Shown here piece by piece: positions 1-8,099 of a stretch of 60,161 nucleotides of DNA (the first letter of the stretch is position 1; every line of letters starts with the position of its first letter). The stretch covers positions 1-60,161 of the forward strand of contig JAHEBA010000009.1 in the NCBI GenBank assembly GCA_024642465.1, written 5' to 3'. Under the pieces are notes generated by a model. That model did not search any database and had not been told where the DNA came from. It worked only from the letters and a program-made list of their open reading frames with translations. The translations under genes and the position numbers were made by a program. Source of the stretch: Alphaproteobacteria bacterium. Lineage in GTDB: Bacteria; Pseudomonadota; Alphaproteobacteria; Rhizobiales; Aestuariivirgaceae.

Positions 1-1006
1 TGCCGATCAGCCCGATTTCATCGGTCCGCAGGAGCGCAAGAACGAGGTGGTGAGCTTCGTCAAGGGCGGGCTGCAGGATCTTTCGGTGTCGCGCACCACC
101 TTCGACTGGGGCATCCCGGTGCCGGACGCGCCGGGCCACATCATGTACGTCTGGGTGGATGCGCTGACCAACTATCTCACCGCCACGGGCTATCTGGAAG
201 ACGGCCCGCGCAAGCGGTTCTGGCCCGCCGATGCCCACATCATCGGTAAGGACATCATCCGCTTCCACGCGGTCTACTGGCCGGCCTTCCTGATGTCGGC
301 AGGGCTGCCTTTGCCGAAGCACGTCTACGGTCACGGCTTCCTATTCAACCGCGGCGAGAAGATGTCCAAGTCGGTCGGCAACGTGGTCGATCCCCAGTCG
401 ATGATCGACCAGTACGGCGTCGACCAGGTGCGCTATTTCTTCCTGCGCGAGGTACCGTTCGGACAGGACGGCAACTACAGCCACGAAGCCATCGTCAACC
501 GCGTCAATGCCGACCTCGCCAATGACCTTGGCAACCTGGCGCAACGGTCGCTGTCGATGATCGCCAAGAACAGCGAAGGCCAGGTGCCGCCGCATGGCGA
601 ATTCTCTGCCGATGATCGTGAAATTCTCGATGCAGCCTATGGCATTCTCGACGCTGCGCGCAGCGAAATGGACCAGTTCCGCATTCACAAGGCGCTGGAG
701 ATCATCTGGAAGGTGGTGGCGGACGCCAACCGGTACTTCGCAGGCCAGGAGCCGTGGGCGCTCAAGAAGACCGATCCGGATCGCATGAACACGGTGCTCT
801 ACACCACGGCAGAAGTCATCCGCGTAGTGGCAACTGCAGCACAGCCGTTCATTCCGGATGGCGCGTCGCGGCTGCTCGACCTGTTGAGCGTGCCTGAAGA
901 AAAGCGCCAGTTTCGGATGGAGCAGGCGGCCCTTGTGCCGGGTACTTCACTTCCGAAACCGGAGGGCGTTTTCCCGCGTTACGTTGAACCGGAAACCGTC
1001 GGCTGA
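1..1006 (+). CDS. metG: Methionyl-tRNA synthetase, 3' part (5' end outside the window)
   Basis: Charges tRNA-Met with methionine in the cytoplasm. The open frame runs in from the left edge (codons from base 2), so about a third or more of the protein is missing. The class I signature KMSKS is at about bases 359-373, in the context [14 protein letters not shown], followed by the helical anticodon-binding domain ([17 protein letters not shown], later [14 protein letters not shown]). It ends with ordinary C-terminal sequence and no visible tRNA-binding (Arc1p-like) extension. It is followed 11 bases later by tatD, the usual alphaproteobacterial neighbour. The family call is secure; only the N-terminus cannot be checked. 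Confidence 0.96.
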   Translation, partial: ADQPDFIGPQERKNEVVSFVKGGLQDLSVSRTTFDWGIPVPDAPGHIMYVWVDALTNYLTATGYLEDGPRKRFWPADAHIIGKDIIRFHAVYWPAFLMSAGLPLPKHVYGHGFLFNRGEKMSKSVGNVVDPQSMIDQYGVDQVRYFFLREVPFGQDGNYSHEAIVNRVNADLANDLGNLAQRSLSMIAKNSEGQVPPHGEFSADDREILDAAYGILDAARSEMDQFRIHKALEIIWKVVADANRYFAGQEPWALKKTDPDRMNTVLYTTAEVIRVVATAAQPFIPDGASRLLDLLSVPEEKRQFRMEQAALVPGTSLPKPEGVFPRYVEPETVG

Positions 1007-1017
1007 GTGAAATCGGG

Positions 1018-1836
1018 GTGAATGTGAACAAGCCAGCCATCGTCGACAGCCACTGCCATCTCGACTTCGATGTCCTTCTGGAAGACATCGAAGGCGTGAT
1101 TGCGCGGGCGCACGAGGCGGGCGTGCATCGCATGGTAACGATCTCCACGCGCGTGAAGCGCTACGCTGCGATCAGGGCGATTGCGGAGGCCCACCCGGAA
1201 GTCTGGTTCACCGTCGGCACCCATCCGCACAACGCCCATGAGGAACTCGACGTCACGGCCGAGCAACTCGCCGATCTCGCATCTCACCCCAAGTGCGTGG
1301 GGCTGGGCGAGGCCGGGCTCGACTACTATTACGACAACAGCCCTCGCGAGGCGCAAGCGCAAGGCTTCCGCACCCATATTGCGGCTGCGCGCATGACCGG
1401 CTTGCCGCTGGTGATCCATTCCCGTTCCGCTGAAGATGACACTGCGTCGATACTGGAAGAAGAAATGGTGAAGGGGACCTTTAAGCCGCTTCTGCACTGC
1501 TTCTCGTCCGGCATTGAACTCGCCGAACGCGGTCTAGCGATCGGTGCCTATCTGTCATTTTCCGGCATTGCGACCTTCAAAACGACCGAAGAAATCCGTG
1601 AGGCCGCGCGCATCTGCCCGCTGGACCGGATGCTGGTGGAAACCGACGCGCCGTACCTTGCGCCGGTGCCACATCGCGGCAAGTCGAACGAGCCTGCCTT
1701 TACCGCCTTTACGCTGGCCTGCCTCGCCGAGGTCAAAGGCCTGCCGGTCGAGGACATGGCGCGGATCACGTCCGACAATTTCTTCCGGCTGTTTTCCAAG
1801 GCCGAGCGCCCCGAAGAATACCGGGAGGCCGCATGA
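1018..1836 (+). CDS. tatD: TatD family metal-dependent hydrolase (DNase-like)
   Basis: TIM-barrel amidohydrolase-fold protein of the TatD/YcfH family; characterised members are metal-dependent 3'-5' exonucleases. At 272 residues it is full length. Metal-site motifs appear in order: DSHCHLDFD near the N-terminus, GEAGLDYYY, VIHSRSAEDD, LLHCFSSG and VETDAPYLAP. The first in-frame start is GTG at 1018, with a second GTG at 1024; either is possible. It sits in a metG-tatD-MBL chain and its last four bases (ATGA) overlap the next start, so translation is probably coupled. The exact substrate in this organism is unknown. Confidence 0.93.
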   Translation: MNVNKPAIVDSHCHLDFDVLLEDIEGVIARAHEAGVHRMVTISTRVKRYAAIRAIAEAHPEVWFTVGTHPHNAHEELDVTAEQLADLASHPKCVGLGEAGLDYYYDNSPREAQAQGFRTHIAAARMTGLPLVIHSRSAEDDTASILEEEMVKGTFKPLLHCFSSGIELAERGLAIGAYLSFSGIATFKTTEEIREAARICPLDRMLVETDAPYLAPVPHRGKSNEPAFTAFTLACLAEVKGLPVEDMARITSDNFFRLFSKAERPEEYREAA

Positions 1837-2630
1837 GCCTCACACTAAACATTCTGGGCTGCGGATCATCCGGCGGGGTGCCGCGCATCGGCAACAACTG
1901 GGGCAACTGCGATCCGCATGAGCCTCGCAACGTGCGCAAGCGCTGCTCGGTTTTGCTGGAGAAGCGGGAAGGGGAGGCCCTCACCCGTGTGCTGGTCGAT
2001 ACGACGCCAGACCTCGTCGCCCAGCTCAACAGCGTCAATGTGGGTGCGCTGGACGGCGTCTGGTATACCCATGAGCACGCCGACCACACGCATGGCATCG
2101 ACGACTTGCGCCAGGTCGCCATCAACATGCGCCAGCGCGTGCAGGTCTGGGCCGACCATTCCACTGCAGAAATGCTAATGAGCCGCTTCAGCTACTGTTT
2201 CATGACGCCGCCGGGATCGTCCTATCCGCCGATTCTTGACATGAACTCGATCGAGGCAGGCAAGACCGTGTCGGCAACCGGGGCTGCCGGCGCCATACAA
2301 GCCATGCCGTTCAGCGTTAACCATGGGGATATCGACGCGCTGGGTTTTCGCTGGGGCAACGTGGCCTATACGCCTGATGTGAAAGACATTCCAGATGCCG
2401 TTCTGCCGTATCTTGAAGGTCTCGACGTCTGGATCATCGACGCGCTGCGAACCACACCACATCCCAGCCATTTCAATCTGGAAGATGCGCTGGCCTGGAT
2501 CGAGCGCATGAAGCCGAAGCGTGCCATCCTGACCAACATGCATGTGGACCTGGACTACCGGACCATGTGTGATTCGACGCCTGAGCACGTTACGGCGGCC
2601 TATGACGGCATGACGGTGGAGATCGGCTGA
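1833..2630 (+). CDS. MBL-fold metallo-hydrolase, PhnP-like
   Basis: Metallo-beta-lactamase-fold hydrolase of 265 residues. The dinuclear-metal motif HxHxDH is present as THEHADH (H80, H82, D84, H85). The opening LGCGSSGGVPRIG and the block NNWGNCDPHEPRNVRKRCSVLL are typical of the PhnP/phosphoribosyl cyclic phosphodiesterase-like subgroup. Later metal-ligand candidates lie in SVNHGDIDALGF and LTNMHVDLDY. It commonly follows metG-tatD in alphaproteobacteria. No phn phosphonate genes are in the window, so a role in phosphonate breakdown is not supported; a nucleotide or cyclic phosphate substrate is possible. The ATG overlaps the tatD stop and the next gene begins one base after its stop. Confidence 0.85.
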   Translation: MSLTLNILGCGSSGGVPRIGNNWGNCDPHEPRNVRKRCSVLLEKREGEALTRVLVDTTPDLVAQLNSVNVGALDGVWYTHEHADHTHGIDDLRQVAINMRQRVQVWADHSTAEMLMSRFSYCFMTPPGSSYPPILDMNSIEAGKTVSATGAAGAIQAMPFSVNHGDIDALGFRWGNVAYTPDVKDIPDAVLPYLEGLDVWIIDALRTTPHPSHFNLEDALAWIERMKPKRAILTNMHVDLDYRTMCDSTPEHVTAAYDGMTVEIG

Positions 2631-2631
2631 G

Positions 2632-3213
2632 ATGCGCGAGCTGCTTGCCGCCATCGGCGATACATGGGCGGCTGCAGGCCATGAAGACCTGCGTGACCTA
2701 GTAACCGATTTCGCAGTAGCTGAGGCCGTGAAGACTGGTTCAGGCGTGCCGCAGCACCTCGTGGCGGACTATTCGGCGGCCCTGGCTGGCATGGGCGTCA
2801 ATCAGCAGCTGCGCGGCGTTCTTGAAAGCCTTGGCGGTTCGCTTGTGTGGTCCGAAGGCGGCATGACGATGCCGCAGAGCTTTCGCGGCCGCTACAGCTA
2901 CGTGGAACTAGCAGGTCCCAAGGGCATGATCGCAAGCGATGTGGTCAGCTTTGGCCTGTACCTGCAGAAGTCCGAGACGGTTTATCCCAGCCACTGGCAC
3001 GAGGCTGTGGAACATTATCTGGTGCTGAGCGGCACGGCAGACTGGCAGATGGATGACGCGCCGTATGTAAGTCGCAGGCCCGGTGAAGCCTTCGTGCATG
3101 CATCGAACCAGCGCCACGCAACGACGACTTTCGATGAACCGCTGCTGGCGCTATGGTTCTGGCAGGGAAACATATCCGACAGCACGTACAGGATCGCCGG
3201 TGTGGATCCTTGA
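2632..3213 (+). CDS. Cupin-type DMSP lyase family protein, DddQ-like
   Basis: Single-cupin protein of 193 residues, about the size of DddQ. Known family members cleave dimethylsulfoniopropionate to dimethyl sulfide and acrylate using a bound metal. The first cupin motif YPSHWHEAVEHYLVLSG provides H121, H123, E127 and Y129; the H123-E127-Y129 spacing equals the metal-binding His/Glu and catalytic Tyr spacing I recall for DddQ. The second motif, RRPGEAFVHASNQRHATTT, provides H156, N159 and H162, with H162 near the expected third ligand. The helical N-terminal third also fits. The family includes proteins with little or no DMSP activity, so the substrate is inferred. The ATG follows the metallo-hydrolase stop by one base, so it is probably the last gene of the metG operon. 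Confidence 0.72.
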   Translation: MRELLAAIGDTWAAAGHEDLRDLVTDFAVAEAVKTGSGVPQHLVADYSAALAGMGVNQQLRGVLESLGGSLVWSEGGMTMPQSFRGRYSYVELAGPKGMIASDVVSFGLYLQKSETVYPSHWHEAVEHYLVLSGTADWQMDDAPYVSRRPGEAFVHASNQRHATTTFDEPLLALWFWQGNISDSTYRIAGVDP

Positions 3214-3250
3214 TGGCGGAATACTGACGATATCCACGGTAATAATATTC

Positions 3251-3266
3251 CATAATATATATTATG
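3251..3266. promoter_or_regulatory. AT-rich perfect palindrome upstream of the ChrR-like cupin gene
   Basis: CATAATATATATTATG is a perfect 16-base palindrome lying 36 bases before the cupin ATG. The surrounding 90-base gap (3214-3302) is strikingly AT-rich for this window and also contains ATAATATTCC. It could be an operator, or the -10 region of a promoter that separates the cupin gene from the upstream operon. No regulator is identified. Confidence 0.4.
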
Positions 3267-3302
3267 CGAATAAAGGGCATGGACTGACGGGAGCCTCCTG
3301 CA

Positions 3303-3983
3303 ATGGAACTCAATGCGGATTTCAGCAAGCGCGCAAGCGTTCATGGCGCAAAGACCGACTGGGTGCCATCCCCGATGAAAGGCGTCGACCGCCGCATGCT
3401 GGACCGGATCGGCGATGAGGTCGCTCGCGCGACCTCAATCGTGCGCTATGCGCCCGGCAGCCACTTCTCGCCACACGTACACACCGGCGGCGAGGAATTC
3501 CTGGTGCTGAACGGCGTGTTCTCCGACGAGCATGGCGACTTTCCCACCGGCAGCTATATCCGCAACCCACCGGAATCGAGCCATACGCCTGTTTCCGAGC
3601 CCGGTTGCACTATCCTGGTCAAGCTGTGGCAGTTCGACCTGAAGGATCGCACGCACGTGCGCATCGATACCAACAAGATGCGAGCCCTGACTGACCCCGC
3701 ACGGCTCGGCGTGTCGATCACGCCGCTGTTCCATGATGACCGCGAGGACGTGAGGCTGGAAATCTGGGAACCCGGCACCTCGGTAGACCTGCCAGTGCCC
3801 GGCGGAATCGAGGTTTTCGTGCTGGAAGGCAGTTTCGTGGAAAACGGCGAAACTTTCGAGCAGCAGTCATGGCTGCGATTGCCGTGCGGTGCTAGCCTGA
3901 AGGCCACGGCTGGCAGCAAGGGATGCAGGGTATGGATAAAGGCGGATCACCTGAAGGAAACGCCGAAACCACCGGCGAAATAG
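3303..3983 (+). CDS. Two-cupin protein resembling the ChrR C-terminal domain
   Basis: 226 residues with two cupin repeats. The first (about residues 35-110) reads APGSHFSPHVHTGGEEFLVLNGVFSDEHG, then FPTGSYIRNPPESSHTP, which matches the ChrR-type cupin pattern HxH...E...H. The second (about 130-215) is similar in layout (EPGTSVDLPVPGGIEVFVLEGSFVENG, then QQSWLRLPCG) but lacks the histidines, so probably only the first binds metal. ChrR is an anti-sigma factor, but this protein lacks its N-terminal zinc anti-sigma domain and no ECF sigma gene is nearby, so an enzymatic or sensory role is equally likely. A GGGAG ribosome-binding site precedes the ATG. It overlaps mazG. Confidence 0.7.
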   Translation: MELNADFSKRASVHGAKTDWVPSPMKGVDRRMLDRIGDEVARATSIVRYAPGSHFSPHVHTGGEEFLVLNGVFSDEHGDFPTGSYIRNPPESSHTPVSEPGCTILVKLWQFDLKDRTHVRIDTNKMRALTDPARLGVSITPLFHDDREDVRLEIWEPGTSVDLPVPGGIEVFVLEGSFVENGETFEQQSWLRLPCGASLKATAGSKGCRVWIKADHLKETPKPPAK

Positions 3984-4816
3984 ACCGGAAACGGCCGGAA
4001 ACCCTGCCAAAGCGCGATATCGCCACCCTGCTCGCCATCATGGCTGCCTTGCGCACGCCGGTCACCGGGTGCCCGTGGGACCTTGAGCAGGATTTCGCGA
4101 CCATCGCCCCCTACACGCTTGAAGAAGCCTACGAGGTTGCCGACGCCATCGAACGCGGCGACATGGGCGACCTGTGCGAAGAGCTCGGCGACCTGCTGTT
4201 GCAGGTGGTGTATCACGCGCAGATGGCGGCGGAAGATGACGCCTTCACCTTCGATGACGTGGTCGAGGCGATCAACACCAAGATGATCCGGCGCCACCCG
4301 CATGTGTTCGGCGATGACGCTGCCCGGTCCGCAGGCGCGGCCAAGGGCTTCTGGGAGCGCATCAAGGCCGAGGAACGCAAGGGCACGGAAAAGGAGCACA
4401 ATCGGCACCTGGACGGCATTCCCCATGCCCTGCCCGCCCTGACCCGCGCATTGAAGCTGCAGAAGCGCGCGGCAAAGGTCGGCTTCGACTGGCCTGATAT
4501 CTCGCACGTGCTCGACAAGGTGGTAGAGGAAGCCAGGGAACTGGCCGAAGCACGCGAAACACTGGCGAAGAAAAGGCAGGCCGAGGAGTTCGGCGACCTG
4601 CTGTTCGTGATGGTCAACCTTGGCCGCCACCTGGGCCTGAACGCCGAAGAGGCATTGCGCCACGCGAACGCAAAATTCATGCGCCGTTTCAGTTATATAG
4701 AAGAAACTCTTGAAGCACGTGGCAGCAGCCTCGACGAGGCAACGCTGGAGCAGATGGACGCGATCTGGGACGAAATCCGCGCCCGGGACAAGGACACCGG
4801 CGAGACAACCGGCTAG
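3932..4816 (+). CDS. mazG: Nucleoside triphosphate pyrophosphohydrolase MazG
   Basis: Hydrolyses (d)NTPs to the monophosphate and pyrophosphate, acting as a house-cleaning enzyme. Two MazG repeats are visible. The first starts at LRTPVTGCPWDLEQDF and has the metal motif EEAYEVADAIERGD...EELGDLLLQVVYH; the second has DKVVEEARELAEA...EEFGDLLFVMVNLGRHL. An ATG at 3923 is also in frame, but 3932 has AAGGG at better spacing. The protein (294 residues) is slightly longer than usual because of a polar N-terminal leader. The start lies inside the cupin gene. Its TAG stop lies in a CTAG that also holds the hflX stop on the other strand. Confidence 0.93.
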   Translation: MDKGGSPEGNAETTGEIDRKRPETLPKRDIATLLAIMAALRTPVTGCPWDLEQDFATIAPYTLEEAYEVADAIERGDMGDLCEELGDLLLQVVYHAQMAAEDDAFTFDDVVEAINTKMIRRHPHVFGDDAARSAGAAKGFWERIKAEERKGTEKEHNRHLDGIPHALPALTRALKLQKRAAKVGFDWPDISHVLDKVVEEARELAEARETLAKKRQAEEFGDLLFVMVNLGRHLGLNAEEALRHANAKFMRRFSYIEETLEARGSSLDEATLEQMDAIWDEIRARDKDTGETTG

Positions 4817-6174
4817 GCGTCGCTGACGGGCTTGAGGCGCGAGCCCAACTGCTTTGCCGCCGCGCCTGCATAACGGGCGTCGAACCGGGCAGTCAGCATG
4901 GTCCTGCCATCGTCAGTGTCTTTGCGGTCAAGCACTTCACCGTGGCCGTATACCCAGGCCAGCTGCGCGCCGTCTTCAGGTGAAAGCTCAATGCGGAACA
5001 CCGGGTTGTGTTCAGCCAGCGCAGCCTCGATGCGGATCAGCAGCTTGTCCACCCCCTCTCCGGTGACCGCCGAGACCGGTACCACCCGCGCCGCATCAGA
5101 CGCTTCAGCCGTCAAGGCGGCCCGGTGGTCTGCATCCAGCAGGTCGATCTTGTTCCAAACCTCGATGATCTCTTCGCGTGCTTCCTTGCTGACGCCAAGG
5201 TCCTTCAGCACGGCCATCACGTCTCCGGCCTGCTCGTCGGACTCGGGATGGGCAATATCGCGCACGTGCAGGATGACATCCGCCGCAAGAACCTCTTCTA
5301 GTGTGGCCCTGAAGGCGGCAACCAGCGTCGTCGGCAAGTCCGAGATGAAGCCCACCGTATCGGACAGGATGATCTTGCGGCCCCTCGGCAGCTCGATCTG
5401 GCGCATGGTCGGGTCAAGCGTGGCGAACAGCAGGTCTTTCGCCAGCACCTCTGCACTGGTCAGGCGGTTGAACAGGGTCGATTTGCCGGCGTTGGTATAT
5501 CCGACCAGGGCCACCACGGGATAAGGCACCTTCGCCCTGCTCTCCCGGTGCAGCGTGCGGGTGCGCACCACCTGGTCGAGCTGTTTCTTCAGCCGGGCGA
5601 TGCGATCCTGGATGATGCGGCGGTCGGCCTCGAGCTGGGTTTCACCGGGACCGCCCATGAACCCTGCCCCGCCGCGCTGGCGCTCCAGGTGGGTCCACGA
5701 GCGCACAAGCCGGCTCTTCTGGTAGTTGAGGTGCGCAAGCTCGACCTGCAGCGTACCTTCGCGGGTGTTGGCGCGACGGCCGAAAATCTCGAGAATCAGG
5801 CCGGTGCGATCGAGCACCTTGACCTTCCACGCCCGCTCGAGATTGCGCTGCTGGGCCGGGGAAAGCTGGCCGTTCATGATGACGATGTCGGCCTCGGCAT
5901 CCTCGATCTGTTCGCCAAGCTGCGCCACCTTGCCGGTGCCGAAATAGGCACCGGGCGAGATGCTGGCCAGCGGCACGATGATCGCTGCGGCTATCTCAAG
6001 TCCGATGGCGAGCGACAGCCCCACGGCCTCGTTAAGCTTGGCCTGCGCATCGCGCCAGCCGCCCTTGGCCCCTGCCCGCGTCTTCAGGTCGGGATGGATG
6101 ACAAAGGCCCGAGTAACTTCGGGGCCCTCGATCTGAAACTCAACGCCGCTGCCCCCGGAGGACTGCTCAGCCAT
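4813..6174 (-). CDS. hflX: GTPase HflX
   Basis: Ribosome-associated GTPase of 453 residues that in other bacteria splits stalled or heat-damaged ribosomes. The HflX N-terminal domain (FGTGKVAQLGEQI, then GQLSPAQQRNLERAWKVKVLDRT) is followed by the linker RGGAGFMGGPGETQLE and the G domain: G1 GYTNAGKS at 225-232, G3 DTVGF at 272-276, and NKID as G4. The hfq-hflX order is conserved in proteobacteria. It lies 63 bases downstream of hfq, with no terminator seen between them, so co-transcription is likely. Its stop overlaps the mazG stop by four bases. Confidence 0.95.
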   Translation of the reverse strand: MAEQSSGGSGVEFQIEGPEVTRAFVIHPDLKTRAGAKGGWRDAQAKLNEAVGLSLAIGLEIAAAIIVPLASISPGAYFGTGKVAQLGEQIEDAEADIVIMNGQLSPAQQRNLERAWKVKVLDRTGLILEIFGRRANTREGTLQVELAHLNYQKSRLVRSWTHLERQRGGAGFMGGPGETQLEADRRIIQDRIARLKKQLDQVVRTRTLHRESRAKVPYPVVALVGYTNAGKSTLFNRLTSAEVLAKDLLFATLDPTMRQIELPRGRKIILSDTVGFISDLPTTLVAAFRATLEEVLAADVILHVRDIAHPESDEQAGDVMAVLKDLGVSKEAREEIIEVWNKIDLLDADHRAALTAEASDAARVVPVSAVTGEGVDKLLIRIEAALAEHNPVFRIELSPEDGAQLAWVYGHGEVLDRKDTDDGRTMLTARFDARYAGAAAKQLGSRLKPVSDA

Positions 6175-6237
6175 GCTCGATCATGCCCTTGCACGTGGGT
6201 GAAACGGCCGCCCCGTACTTGCAATAACCGCTTGCGG

Positions 6238-6483
6238 TCAATTCCCGTCGCCGTCTTCGTCGTACAGCGAGATCTGCTGTGCCGGCATGATGGTCGATAT
6301 GGCGTGCTTGTAGACCAGCTGGGACATGCCATCGCGCCGCAACAGCACGCAGAAATTATCGAACCAGGTAATGACGCCTTGAAGTTTAACCCCGTTGACC
6401 AGGAAAACCGTGACGGAGACCTTGCCCCGCCGTACCGTGTTCAAGAAGGTATCCTGGAGGTTTTGCGCTTTTTCTTGTGCCAT
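6238..6483 (-). CDS. hfq: RNA chaperone Hfq
   Basis: 81-residue Sm-like hexameric RNA chaperone that pairs small RNAs with mRNAs. The N-terminus [15 protein letters not shown], the Sm1 core [23 protein letters not shown] and the Sm2 motif VYKHAIST are all canonical. A short acidic tail (EDGDGN) replaces the long tail of enterobacterial Hfq, as is usual in alphaproteobacteria. It lies between trkA and hflX in the standard order. The 145-base gap upstream may hold its own promoter: a TATAGT hexamer on the minus strand (6575-6580) is a possible -10 box, but no convincing -35 was found. Confidence 0.97.
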   Translation of the reverse strand: MAQEKAQNLQDTFLNTVRRGKVSVTVFLVNGVKLQGVITWFDNFCVLLRRDGMSQLVYKHAISTIMPAQQISLYDEDGDGN

Positions 6484-6603
6484 TCAAACCTCTCTTATTG
6501 TTCTTGCCGCACTGCACGATAAAGGGCACGCAGATCAATATCCCGCTTCCCAGCCCGCTCTGTCCGCAACTGATACTATAATTCCACTTGATGGGATGCG
6601 CTA

Positions 6604-6619
6604 CCGTCAATTTTGACGG
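6604..6619. other. Inverted repeat between trkA and hfq
   Basis: CCGTCAATTTTGACGG forms seven-base arms around TT, beginning 9 bases downstream of the trkA stop on the minus strand. No U-tract follows on that strand, so an intrinsic terminator is not supported. It may be an operator for hfq or a 3'-end stabilising hairpin. The remaining trkA-hfq gap shows no other structure. Confidence 0.35.
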
Positions 6620-6628
6620 CCTGTGACG

Positions 6629-8005
6629 TCAGAAATACTCGATGCTCACACGGAACAGGTGCTGGATTTCCTCGATCTTGTCGCGCAGCGCAAACATGAC
6701 GACCCGGTCATTGGGACGGATCTCGGTGTCGCCGGTCGGGATGACCACCTCGTCGTCACGCACGATCGCCCCGATCCGGATACCATCGGGAAGCTCAGCC
6801 TCGCGCAAAGGCTTGCCGATCATCGGCGAGGTTTCCAGCGCTTCGGCCTCGACGACCTCGCCTTCGCCCGCCTCAACGCCGTGAACGCCACGAATGCGGC
6901 CGCGGCGGACATGCTGCAGAATCGAGGAGACAGTGACTGAACGCGGATCGATATAGGAGTCGATGCCGAGCGGCGAAACCAGTGGCCGGGCATCCAGGCT
7001 GGTCACCAGGCACGACGTCGTCGCCGCGCCATGCTGCTTGGCCAGCATTGCCGACAGCACGTTCACCTTGTCGTCGTTTGTCAGCGCGATGTAGGTCTCG
7101 GTGCGGGCGATCTCGGCTTCCTGCAACAAGGTAGCGTCGAGCGCAGAACCATGCAGGACCACCGCGTTGTCCAGTTCGTCCGCCACCTGTTCGGCACGGG
7201 CAAGGTTGTACTCGATTATGGTGACCTTGATGTGCGGGTCACGTTCTTCAAGCTTGCGCGCAACGTAGGTGCCGATTGTACCGCCGCCGCCGATCAGAAC
7301 CCGGCGCGCCGGGCGTTCCTCGTGCCCGAACAGGGCCAGCACGCGGTTGGCCTGGGTCCGGTCGCTGATGACGTAGACACGGTCGCCCGGCAGCATCTGG
7401 TCGCCTGAGTGAGGCACGAACAGCTTGCCGTCGCGCACGATGCCGCACACGACCGCATTCAGGTCGGGGAACAGGCCCGAAAGCTGCGACAGGGAGGTAT
7501 TGATGACCGGGCAGTCTTCCTCGATCTTAATGCCGAGCGTCAGCACCTTCTCATCTACGAAGTAGATCGCCTCGAATGCGCCGGGCAGCGCCAGCCGGCG
7601 CAGCACCATCTCACCGACCGCCACTTCCGGCGAAATGACGACGTCAACCGCCGTGTTCTCGCGGGTAAACAGGCTGGCGTACTGCGGCATCAGATAGGAC
7701 TGGTCGCGCACGCGCGCCACCCGGGTCGGAATGTTGAACAATGCCTTGGCCACTTCGCAGGCCATCATGTTGACCTCGTCGACGAAGGTCACGGCGATGA
7801 TCATGTCGGCTTCGGCAGCGCCTGCCTCGTTGAGCACGTCCGGGTGCGAGCCGTGGCCCACGATGCCGCGCACGTCGGTATTGGCCGAAATGGCTCCGAC
7901 AAGTTCACTGGAAATATCGATCACGGTAACGTCGTGGTTCTCGACAGCAAGCCGTTCCGCAATACCGCGTCCGACCTGCCCCGCCCCGCAGATAATGATT
8001 TTCAT
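6629..8005 (-). CDS. trkA: Trk potassium uptake system peripheral protein TrkA
   Basis: Cytoplasmic NAD(H)-binding regulatory subunit of the Trk/Ktr potassium channel (458 residues). The first RCK_N domain starts MKIIICGAGQVGRGIAERL and a second starts at about 230 with RRVLIGGGGTIGTYVARKL; each is followed by a TrkA_C domain (VLTLGIKIEEDCPVIN; EAELPDGIRIGAIVRDDEVVIP). The membrane partner TrkH is not in the window. Its place between ntrX and hfq is conserved in alphaproteobacteria. It follows ntrX after 94 bases. Confidence 0.95.
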   Translation of the reverse strand: MKIIICGAGQVGRGIAERLAVENHDVTVIDISSELVGAISANTDVRGIVGHGSHPDVLNEAGAAEADMIIAVTFVDEVNMMACEVAKALFNIPTRVARVRDQSYLMPQYASLFTRENTAVDVVISPEVAVGEMVLRRLALPGAFEAIYFVDEKVLTLGIKIEEDCPVINTSLSQLSGLFPDLNAVVCGIVRDGKLFVPHSGDQMLPGDRVYVISDRTQANRVLALFGHEERPARRVLIGGGGTIGTYVARKLEERDPHIKVTIIEYNLARAEQVADELDNAVVLHGSALDATLLQEAEIARTETYIALTNDDKVNVLSAMLAKQHGAATTSCLVTSLDARPLVSPLGIDSYIDPRSVTVSSILQHVRRGRIRGVHGVEAGEGEVVEAEALETSPMIGKPLREAELPDGIRIGAIVRDDEVVIPTGDTEIRPNDRVVMFALRDKIEEIQHLFRVSIEYF

Positions 8006-8099
8006 CCGGTCTGCCCGTTACCGTATTGCCTGATCCGCCGGCCCCTCAAACTGGCGCGACAATGCTCCATGACGCCATCAAAAACAAGTCATAGCGCGG

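Noticed and set aside
3303..3983. Anti-sigma factor ChrR
   Set aside because: Only the cupin part of ChrR is matched; the zinc-binding anti-sigma domain and a neighbouring ECF sigma gene are absent.
6227..6238. ACCGC-TT-GCGGT hairpin at the hfq stop
   Set aside because: A two-base loop cannot form a stable terminator and no U-tract follows.
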